Origin: Opitutales bacterium
Lineage (GTDB): Bacteria; Verrucomicrobiota; Verrucomicrobiia; Opitutales; Opitutaceae
Length of the DNA stretch: 5,128 nt
Direction of reading: 5' to 3'
Assembly (NCBI GenBank): GCA_021772595.1
Contig: JAJFLS010000123.1
Span: 1-5,128, forward strand
In this document: positions 1 to 5,128 of the stretch, one piece after another
Layout: each line of letters opens with the position of its first letter
Position numbering within the stretch: position 1 is the stretch's first letter
The notes under the pieces: model-generated
What the model was told of the DNA's origin: nothing
Databases searched by the model: none
The model's input: only the letters and a program-made list of their open reading frames with translations
Made by a program: the position numbers and the translations under genes

Positions 1-338
1 CCGTCAGCCGCGCTAACAACCAAGATGGCGCCGTCCATTTGAGCGGCGCCAGTGATCATGTTTTTCACGAAATCCGCGTGACCTGGACAGTCGACGTGAG
101 CATAGTGACGCTTGTCAGATTCGTATTCTACGTGAGCTACCGAGATCGTAACGATCTTGGATTCGTCTCGAACCGTACCACCCTTGGCAATATCGGCATA
201 GCTCTTATGCTCTGCCAGACCTTTACCTGCTTGCACTGCCAAGATGGAAGTGGTCAGCGTTGTTTTGCCATGGTCAACGTGGCCGATTGTGCCGACATTA
301 ACGTGTGGTTTTGTTCTTTCGAAGGTTCCTTTAGCCAT
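1..338 (-). CDS. tuf: Elongation factor Tu, N-terminal part (3' end outside window)
   Basis: EF-Tu is the GTPase that brings aminoacyl-tRNA to the ribosome A site in the cytoplasm. The reading frame starts at ATG 338-336 and runs off the left edge after about 112 codons, so only the first part of the GTPase domain is present (full proteins are near 395-400 residues). Visible motifs are the start MAKGTFERTKPHVNVGTIGH, the P-loop GHVDHGKT (residues 19-26), the switch II DCPGH (83-87), and KNMITGAAQMDGAILVVSA near the end. Switch I reads GGTVRDESKIVTI (53-65) rather than the common ERxRGITI form. The Thr expected to contact Mg/GTP appears retained as T64. This variant fits, from memory, Planctomycetes/Verrucomicrobia EF-Tu. 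No strong Shine-Dalgarno lies at normal distance (upstream is CAGCAAAA); an AGAGGAG lies about 40 nt upstream. A tRNA-Thr gene sits 80 nt upstream on the same strand. Identity is certain; the lineage reading is inference. Confidence 0.98.
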   Translation of the reverse strand, partial: MAKGTFERTKPHVNVGTIGHVDHGKTTLTTSILAVQAGKGLAEHKSYADIAKGGTVRDESKIVTISVAHVEYESDKRHYAHVDCPGHADFVKNMITGAAQMDGAILVVSAAD

Positions 339-359
339 TTTTGCTGTTAGTTTATTGTG

Positions 360-389
360 TTTATAAAATTCAAATTTCTCCTCTTTCAA
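360..389 (-). promoter_or_regulatory. Candidate sigma-70-type promoter for tuf
   Basis: Reading the minus strand, a -35-like TTGAAA (389-384) is followed after 18 bases by a -10-like TATAAA (365-360). Each matches the consensus hexamer at five of six positions. A start about seven bases downstream (near 353) would give a leader of only about 15 nt before the tuf ATG. The AGAGGAG at 384-378 would then lie between the two hexamers and not be transcribed from this promoter. If transcription instead comes only from upstream of the tRNA, this is just AT-rich spacer. This is a pattern match only, with no measured start site. Confidence 0.45.
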
Positions 390-418
390 CACTCCCAGAT
401 GGAAGGTCCTCGCTCAAA

Positions 419-494
<76 letters not shown>

Positions 495-529
495 CTTACC
501 AAGTGGTATGTGTCGAAAAAAGAAGCAAG

Positions 530-558
530 AAGATGCATAAGCCCAAATTTGCCGTCAA
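530..558 (-). promoter_or_regulatory. Candidate promoter for tRNA-Thr (and possibly tuf)
   Basis: On the minus strand TTGACG (558-553, five of six to the -35 consensus) is followed after 17 bases by CATCTT (535-530, three of six to the -10 consensus, with a TG dinucleotide directly before it). Initiation would fall near 523, leaving a 5' leader of about 28 nt to be removed from the tRNA. The 94-bp gap between the upstream operon and the tRNA holds nothing else I can name. The -10 match is weak, so this is a plausible but unproven site. Confidence 0.35.
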
Positions 559-588
559 CTGAAATATCAATAAAAAATTCGCAGGCTT

Positions 589-1335
589 TCATCGGGATAT
601 CCAGACCAGGTAAGAGCCGTTGGCTAGCAGGCCTTTCGGAAGCAGATCCCTCATGATCAATACGCCCAATTTCTGGTCAATTTCCGGAAATCCGCTGCTC
701 CGGGCCGTGGAGGGCACGCTGACTTGAAACGAATCGACGATTTGCACGAGAAAGGAGGCCGGTTCCCAGAGTTCCTCGAACTCCATGATCTCCTGCGCAG
801 CATTATTATAATGGCTCCGCGAATAAACGAATTCGCCGGTCCCGACTCTGACCACTTCCAGGCTGATGCCGTCGATCTCCTCCTGCGACCGGGAAATGCT
901 CGCCCGGCCAAACCGCTCAGTAACTGCGAACGGAAACGCTAGCTGATTCTCTTTGGGCGAGCCGGCGGGCCGCCATGAATTGCCAAACGAGCCGACGAAA
1001 TTCCCGTCCTCCGAACGGAATACTGGCTCGTAGTCTACGAAAAGGTCAGCATCGTCATCCACATAAGCCTCAAGCCGATTGAGTCTCGTCACAACAGCAT
1101 TCCACTCCGTGGGAAGCAGTAGCGGCTTGGGATCGAAAAGCTCGATCTGCTGCTGCATGACCGGTGAAAGCTCGACCGTGTCGGCCCCAATAAACTGCAA
1201 GCTCGCCCCCTTTTCATGGCGCTCTCGGCTGCGATCGGCAGGCTCGCTCAAAACTCCGACCAGCCAAAACAGCCCGATGTGGACGATCGAGCCCACTCCC
1301 ACGCCTGCGATCCATCTTGAAGTCGAGCGTTTCAC
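589..1335 (-). CDS. Divergent TonB/TolA-like energy transducer, single-pass membrane protein
   Basis: Predicted 248-residue protein that would sit in the inner membrane and carry ExbB-ExbD energy to outer-membrane partners. After a basic start (MKRSTSR) residues 8-29 form one membrane segment containing GSIVHIGLF. His19 resembles the membrane His of TonB and TolA, and Ser16 stands three residues before it instead of the usual four. Residues about 194-248 resemble a TonB C-terminal domain: strand-like FLVQIVDSFQV, then SSGFPEIDQKLG (the common SSGxPxLD-type segment), then a closing strand ending at LVWISR. The middle (30-190) is acidic in places and not proline-rich, unlike classic TonB. The start is GTG at 1335-1333, sharing one base with the exbD stop (TAGTG). 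AGGAGG lies 12 nt upstream and no nearer start is in frame. It follows exbB and exbD, where tonB or tolA usually lies. The family call rests on motif reading and position; a lineage-specific protein of other function is possible. Confidence 0.7.
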   Translation of the reverse strand: MKRSTSRWIAGVGVGSIVHIGLFWLVGVLSEPADRSRERHEKGASLQFIGADTVELSPVMQQQIELFDPKPLLLPTEWNAVVTRLNRLEAYVDDDADLFVDYEPVFRSEDGNFVGSFGNSWRPAGSPKENQLAFPFAVTERFGRASISRSQEEIDGISLEVVRVGTGEFVYSRSHYNNAAQEIMEFEELWEPASFLVQIVDSFQVSVPSTARSSGFPEIDQKLGVLIMRDLLPKGLLANGSYLVWISR

Positions 1336-1796
1336 TATTGTCCGGATCCTCCTAGAGCGCTCCGCTCTATCGGCCGATTCTCAGTCGCCAATTGCACGTT
1401 CTCGTAGCCGGCCGCCTCCGCGATCTCGCATATCGACGTGAACGTCTGCGCCGAAACCGCTGCGTCCATCCGAATGAGCAAAGTCACTTTCTTGGAAACC
1501 TCTCCGCGCTGGGCGAGCATCTTTTCCAGCGTCTTCAGATTCAGTAGCCTCTCCTCGAAAATGATCACCTCTTCGCCGCTCACCTCATTGACCGACATCA
1601 CTTCCAGGCGACCCGATACGACCGTCTGCACGTGATTCGAACGCGGCAGCCCAATATTGATGCCCGGCGCGATCACGTAATTGGAGCCGAAGAGCGTCGC
1701 GAACAGGCCGATCACGCAAATATCGAAGAACGGCCAGAAATTCAGCGACGCCGCCTTGGGGACTTCATCCTTCAGATTCAGCGTCAGCAGTCTCAT
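1335..1796 (-). CDS. exbD: ExbD/TolR-family proton-motive-force transducer
   Basis: ExbD/TolR proteins pair with ExbB/TolQ to form a proton-driven inner-membrane motor. This 153-residue protein has the family layout: a short cytoplasmic N-terminus, one membrane segment (about 21-43) beginning WPFFDICVIGL, and a periplasmic domain. Asp25 in that segment aligns with the protonatable Asp essential in ExbD and TolR. APGINIGLP (43-51) matches the usual post-membrane APGxxxxLP stretch, and LLIRMDAAVS...AGYENVQLATE (106-139) matches the conserved C-terminal fold. The start ATG 1796-1794 has AGGAGG three bases upstream (1805-1800). The first 32 nt overlap the end of exbB in another frame, and the stop shares one base with the next gene. 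No other in-frame start fits better. Sequence alone does not separate ExbD from TolR, so the symbol marks the family. Confidence 0.93.
   Translation of the reverse strand: MRLLTLNLKDEVPKAASLNFWPFFDICVIGLFATLFGSNYVIAPGINIGLPRSNHVQTVVSGRLEVMSVNEVSGEEVIIFEERLLNLKTLEKMLAQRGEVSKKVTLLIRMDAAVSAQTFTSICEIAEAAGYENVQLATENRPIERSALGGSGQ
1348..1369 (-). promoter_or_regulatory. Ribosome binding site of the TonB-like gene with abutting hairpin
   Basis: In the minus-strand message a perfect 7-bp stem (TAGAGCG / CGCTCTA, loop GAG; 1369-1353) ends on the first A of the AGGAGG (1353-1348) that serves the GTG start at 1335. Both lie inside the last codons of exbD. The Shine-Dalgarno is strong but 12 nt from the start, longer than the usual 5-9. 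The stem is short enough to be melted by ribosomes finishing exbD, so it could couple translation of the two genes. The sequence elements are visible; the regulatory role is inference. Confidence 0.45.
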
Positions 1797-2469
1797 TATC
1801 CTCCTCTATTTTGAAATCCGCGTCCGCTTTGATTTTAACGAACGACACCAGCAACTCCTGCCCCAACCATTCCATCTCGTGCGTCATCGACCGAACGCGA
1901 CCCACCAGGAAATGATGACCCAAAATGCACACCGCGCTCAGGGCCAAGCCCGTCGCCGTCGAGATCAAAGCCTCCCACATGCCCCCGGCCAGGAATCCAG
2001 CATTCAAATACACGCCTTGCTCTTCGTATTGAGAGAATGCGTCGATCAAACCGAGCATGGTTCCCAGCAGCCCGAATATTGGAGCGGCTTGCGAGATCGC
2101 GGCCAGCGCGCCGATGCGGCGCTTGATCGGACCCAACTCGACAATCGCCACTTCCCGCACCGATTCGCGAATCTCTTCGTCCGTCTTGCGAAACGCCATC
2201 AAGCCGGCCTTCACCATAGCCGCCGCAGGGCCAGGCGTGTCTTGGCAAACGGTCAGCGCCTCGATCAGCCGACCCTTGCTTAGCGAATTATCGATTCCCG
2301 CCAGAAAATCCTTCGAACGAATCTGATTTCGATGGAGGAAAAGCACTCGCTCGATGAATATCGCCAGCGCCGCGATGCTCATCAAGAACATCGGCCACAT
2401 TATAATGCCGCCTTGCTGGAATTTGTCGAACAGCTCGACATGTATCGTATCTATGGATGCAAAATTCAT
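1765..2469 (-). CDS. exbB: ExbB/TolQ/MotA-family proton channel subunit
   Basis: Inner-membrane channel subunit that, with ExbD, converts the proton-motive force into motion of TonB/TolA. The 234-residue protein shows three membrane segments. The first is at about 20-45 (IIMWPMFLMSIAALAIF, then the conserved ERVLFL). The second is at 119-146, with APIFGLLGTMLGLIDAF. The third is at 165-190, with WEALISTATGLALSAVCIL. Thr137 in GLLGTMLG and Glu166...Thr171 in EALIST match, with the same spacing, the channel residues known in E. coli ExbB (T148, E176, T181). A cytoplasmic loop fills about 46-118, and the tail is acidic. I chose ATG 2469, preceded by a weak CAGG. A TTG at 2484 that overlaps the upstream stop (TTGA) would add five residues. 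It sits 11 nt after the TPR gene and overlaps exbD by 32 nt. ExbB and TolQ cannot be told apart here; the TonB-like partner favours ExbB. Confidence 0.94.
   Translation of the reverse strand: MNFASIDTIHVELFDKFQQGGIIMWPMFLMSIAALAIFIERVLFLHRNQIRSKDFLAGIDNSLSKGRLIEALTVCQDTPGPAAAMVKAGLMAFRKTDEEIRESVREVAIVELGPIKRRIGALAAISQAAPIFGLLGTMLGLIDAFSQYEEQGVYLNAGFLAGGMWEALISTATGLALSAVCILGHHFLVGRVRSMTHEMEWLGQELLVSFVKIKADADFKIEEDNETADAESEG
1800..1805 (-). promoter_or_regulatory. Strong Shine-Dalgarno for exbD inside exbB
   Basis: The minus strand reads GAGGAGGATA directly before ATG 1796-1794. The AGGAGG core is a full match to the anti-Shine-Dalgarno but only three bases from the start. It lies within the exbB coding region, so ribosomes completing exbB pass over it. 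It settles the exbD start and accounts for the 32-nt gene overlap. Confidence 0.75.
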
Positions 2470-2480
2470 ATGCCTGAAAT

Positions 2481-5128
2481 TCAAGGGGCGCTAGCGACCG
2501 GCACGCTGCGCTGGAGTTGCTCGATGCGAACACGGGCCGCGTCAATTCCTCGCAAGCCCAAGTTTTCGATTTCCTCGTAGAACTCGATTGCCTTGTCTAG
2601 CTCTGCTTCGTCTTCGAAAATCTCCGCCAACTCGAAAATCGCTCTCGAAAGCCAGTACCTCCCAGACCTCTTCAAATTCTGCATCCGCAATTCATCGGCG
2701 ACTAATAGATCGTACAAATCCCAATACGCCGCCTTCGCTTTCAAAAGGTCTCCCTGGTTCTTCCATGCGTTCCCTCTCTTGTAGCCCGCCTCAACCCGGA
2801 GCTCCATCGGTACATTCGGAACGTCCATCAAACGTTCCAGCCGCGAGATGCCCCCTTGGAATTTGCTCGGATCTTCGCTGGCCTGCGCGATAAGCGTATC
2901 AGCCAGCGATATTTGCACCCAATAAAGTTCCGGATGATCGCGATGCGTATTTTCGAGCGATTCATACACGGCCTCGGCCTGTCCGAACTGATTGAGCTTC
3001 CGCAGCAAATCGCCTTGCTTCAATCGGGCGAAATAAACCAGTTCCGATTCTGGATAGTCGTTGACGATCCTCTGTAGACGCTCGATCGCTTGCGTCAGGT
3101 ATTCGCCCTGCCCCCGTTTCTCCGCATTCAAGGCGCTTTCGTATAAAGCAAGCGGCGCGTATTTGCTCTTTGGATAATTATCCACCAGGAAATTCAGCAG
3201 CTGCAAAGCCTCCACCACCGTATCCTGATCCGACAAATAACGGGCTTCCACAATATAAGATCGTTCCGCCGACTCCGACCCCGCGTACTCCTCGCGCACC
3301 CGTGCGAGCGTATCCAGTCCTTCCTGCGTCTCTCCCACTGCCAATAGCGATTCCGCCAACGTGAGCTCCACATTGGATTTCACTTGGCTCAAGAATTCGG
3401 CGTCGACGGACTCAGAATTGCCCACCTCCTCTAAAACCAAGGCTAATCGTTCGGCCCACACTTTCGTGTCGCTGTAGCGTCCCGATTCAAAGGCAAGCTT
3501 GCTACCCAGCCAGAACAACCGCATCTGGAGGCTCAGATTCAGACCTTCCAGCTCGAAACTGTCGATCCGATCGTAGGCTTCTTTCCACTCCCTTCGCCCG
3601 CGCATCTGCTTTATCAGCAGCCACTCGGCTTGCCACACCATCAGAGGAGTCGACGATTTCAAAACCAAATCCAGATCGTCCAGGACCGCCTTCGCCTTAT
3701 CGATCTCCTTCGCATTCAAATAGGAAAGCACGAGTTTGAAAAAAACTTCGCTCGAGCTCTCCCTATCGAGAGATCCGTCCAAGGCAACCGAATACGCTTC
3801 CGCCGCATTCGCGTAGTCCTCTGCATCGCCCGCTCGAAGGCCTGCCCGGAAATAGCAATCCGCAATCAATATGCTCAAAGTCTCACCTTTCTGATCCTCC
3901 AAAAATTCCGATCGCACTTGGGAAAGATAACTGGCCGCCGTCCTATATAGAGTTCTCCGCCAAGAAGAAGAGGCCAACAAAGTAAGAACGCCTTTCCTGT
4001 AGGCGGAGTTCGGAAACTCATCGAGTAATCGCTCAGCATCGTCTTCCACCCTAGGATAGTCTCCTTCCTGAAAATTCCGCACGCCTCGATAGTAAAGCGC
4101 CTCGGCGGCCAACGGATGGACCGGCGTACGCGATATGATCTCATCGAGCGTATCCACCAGGACTTGACCGACCGGGCCATCGTCTCCCAAACCCACCGAA
4201 AAAATATGCTGCAACCCAATTCGCTGAAGCGAAACATCGCTTCCATCAATCGCGAGAGTTCTCGCAGCCACCTGACCTTCGTTCGACTCCACGCCGGAAA
4301 GCAATAGCTTTAACAATAAAAACTGATCCTTGAAATTCGAATACACTTCCGGCAACTCTTGCATCGCGGCGTTCACCACATCTATCGCTTCGCCCGTTCG
4401 GCCAAGCTCATGCAGCGCGACCGCCAACATTTGGCCATAGCGAAATCCCGTCTGCGACCCGCGATTGGAATCGTAATCCTGACGCAGATCTTCGATGGAC
4501 AACTCAGCTATCTCCGAATTTAGCTGATAGCGATACGCCAGAAACGCGATCTGGCCTGCCAGCGCAGGAGACTGCTGATATGCCAAACCCCGTGCCGAAT
4601 CAAACTCTATGTCCGCGCTGATCGCGTCGCCCGATTCCAAATCAAGCCAGCCGTGAACCAAAGCGAGCCAGGCCCGTTCGCTCGAATCCAAATTCGAATC
4701 CCTCACCGACTCCAATTGGAGCGACGCGTCCTCTTCATTCTCCTCAACGAGAGCCAGCACCGCTTTCCTCAGCGAAATCGAGTCCGAACGGAAACCGTTC
4801 GACTCCATCCCGTCGATTGCCGCGCCCGCCTCCCCATAAAGTCCACGTCCAAGCAGGGCGTCGATTTGGAGCAAATGCAGCCCAGCTCGTACCTCCGGGT
4901 CCAAAGTATCCGCGCTTTCCAAGGATTCCCGAGCATACGCTTCCGCAACCTCGTAAAGCCCCGACTCCAACGCTCGCCGAGCGCTCGCGCTCTTCCAAAA
5001 TTCATCGTTTCGCTTCGCCAGAATATTCGTCTCCACATCCACCAGCGGAATGGGATCCTCCTGCCCCATCGCAAAATTCAGAGAGCAGAAAACCGCCCCC
5101 GTCGCAGCCAATCGCCTCAGGGCAACCA
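2481..5128 (-). CDS. Large secreted TPR-repeat protein of the ExbBD operon (5' end at or beyond window edge)
   Basis: Likely a periplasmic or envelope scaffold for the downstream motor; its exact role is unknown. The frame is open to the right edge. The first in-window start, TTG 5111, cuts into a signal peptide. The upstream codons read V-A-L-R-R-L, and the edge codon is NTG (last two bases 5128-5127), so the true start may lie one base outside. Numbering from the TTG, a hydrophobic stretch ends at FAMG, with probable cleavage before Q17 (A-x-G pattern). The rest, about 860 residues, is helical and shows TPR-like repeats. Examples are 337-370 (ending DEFPNSAY), 432-446, 635-655 (DNYPKSKYAP), 657-692 (NDYPESELVY), 693-720, 774-800 and 820-850. 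The YPxS turns recall BamD/CpoB-type TPRs. No enzyme motif is seen. The Cys in AVFC lacks a proper lipobox. It leads the operon, ending 11 nt before exbB. TPR genes also accompany tol-pal (cpoB) and some TonB2 clusters. Confidence 0.9.
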   Translation of the reverse strand, partial: VALRRLAATGAVFCSLNFAMGQEDPIPLVDVETNILAKRNDEFWKSASARRALESGLYEVAEAYARESLESADTLDPEVRAGLHLLQIDALLGRGLYGEAGAAIDGMESNGFRSDSISLRKAVLALVEENEEDASLQLESVRDSNLDSSERAWLALVHGWLDLESGDAISADIEFDSARGLAYQQSPALAGQIAFLAYRYQLNSEIAELSIEDLRQDYDSNRGSQTGFRYGQMLAVALHELGRTGEAIDVVNAAMQELPEVYSNFKDQFLLLKLLLSGVESNEGQVAARTLAIDGSDVSLQRIGLQHIFSVGLGDDGPVGQVLVDTLDEIISRTPVHPLAAEALYYRGVRNFQEGDYPRVEDDAERLLDEFPNSAYRKGVLTLLASSSWRRTLYRTAASYLSQVRSEFLEDQKGETLSILIADCYFRAGLRAGDAEDYANAAEAYSVALDGSLDRESSSEVFFKLVLSYLNAKEIDKAKAVLDDLDLVLKSSTPLMVWQAEWLLIKQMRGRREWKEAYDRIDSFELEGLNLSLQMRLFWLGSKLAFESGRYSDTKVWAERLALVLEEVGNSESVDAEFLSQVKSNVELTLAESLLAVGETQEGLDTLARVREEYAGSESAERSYIVEARYLSDQDTVVEALQLLNFLVDNYPKSKYAPLALYESALNAEKRGQGEYLTQAIERLQRIVNDYPESELVYFARLKQGDLLRKLNQFGQAEAVYESLENTHRDHPELYWVQISLADTLIAQASEDPSKFQGGISRLERLMDVPNVPMELRVEAGYKRGNAWKNQGDLLKAKAAYWDLYDLLVADELRMQNLKRSGRYWLSRAIFELAEIFEDEAELDKAIEFYEEIENLGLRGIDAARVRIEQLQRSVPVASAP

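Noticed and set aside
39..350. Plus-strand frame of 103 codons
   Set aside because: Antisense to tuf, whose minus-strand translation is an unmistakable EF-Tu.
544..551. Palindrome CAAATTTG between the -35 and -10 of the tRNA promoter candidate
   Set aside because: Eight AT-rich bases are expected by chance, with no second copy to suggest an operator.
598..605. Short palindrome GATATC region near the end of the TonB-like gene, considered as a terminator stem
   Set aside because: The stem is too short and AT-rich, and is separated from the T-run by more than 20 bases.
1681..2283. Plus-strand frame of 200 codons, the longest opposite frame
   Set aside because: It covers exbB and exbD on the other strand, is rich in Arg, Gln and His typical of antisense frames, and resembles no family I know.
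3875..4249. Minus-strand alternative frame of 124 codons inside the TPR gene
   Set aside because: Shadow of the TPR gene, whose frame is longer and has repeat structure and a signal peptide; this one is Trp/Arg-rich with no recognisable motif.
5060..5128. Lipoprotein signal in the TPR protein (Cys in AVFC)
   Set aside because: The residue before Cys is Phe, which breaks the lipobox, and the hydrophobic core continues past it to a standard A-x-G cleavage site.

Overview
All recognisable genes in this window lie on the minus strand. They read from right to left as: a large secreted TPR protein, ExbB, ExbD, a divergent TonB-like protein, tRNA-Thr(GGU), then the start of tuf (EF-Tu). Base composition is moderate in G+C, with AT-rich leaders around the tRNA and tuf. 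The EF-Tu N-terminus has an unusual switch I stretch (AKGGTVRDESKIVTI in place of the common ERxRGITI form). From memory, this form occurs in EF-Tu of the Planctomycetes-Verrucomicrobia lineage. My best guess is therefore a verrucomicrobial (Opitutae/Puniceicoccales-like) bacterium. That is inference from about 112 residues and was not checked by search.

Right and centre (5128 to 589): four tightly packed genes look like one operon. The gene spacing is 12 nt or less, or overlapping. The first encodes a protein of at least 876 residues with an export signal and many TPR-like helical repeats. It is followed by an ExbB/TolQ/MotA-type proton-channel subunit, an ExbD/TolR-type subunit with the membrane Asp intact, and a 248-residue protein with a TonB/TolA-like membrane anchor and a TonB-C-terminal-domain-like tail. 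Together they would form an inner-membrane motor, driven by the proton-motive force, that acts on the outer membrane. The TPR protein would be a periplasmic partner, comparable by position to CpoB in tol-pal operons and to the TPR gene of Vibrio/Shewanella TonB2 clusters. Outer-membrane receptors, TolB and Pal are not in the window, so the substrate is unknown.

Left (588 to 1): a short spacer holds a candidate promoter. Next come a complete tRNA-Thr(GGU) with an encoded CCA end, an 80-nt AT-rich spacer with a second good promoter candidate, and the first 338 nt of tuf. The tRNA-Thr(GGU)-tuf order matches the thrT-tufB arrangement known in Escherichia coli. No stretch over 300 bases lacks a gene. 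I see no mobile element, CRISPR array or long repeat. The most notable items are the divergent TonB-like protein, the regulatory hairpin abutting its ribosome binding site, and the short-leader tuf promoter.
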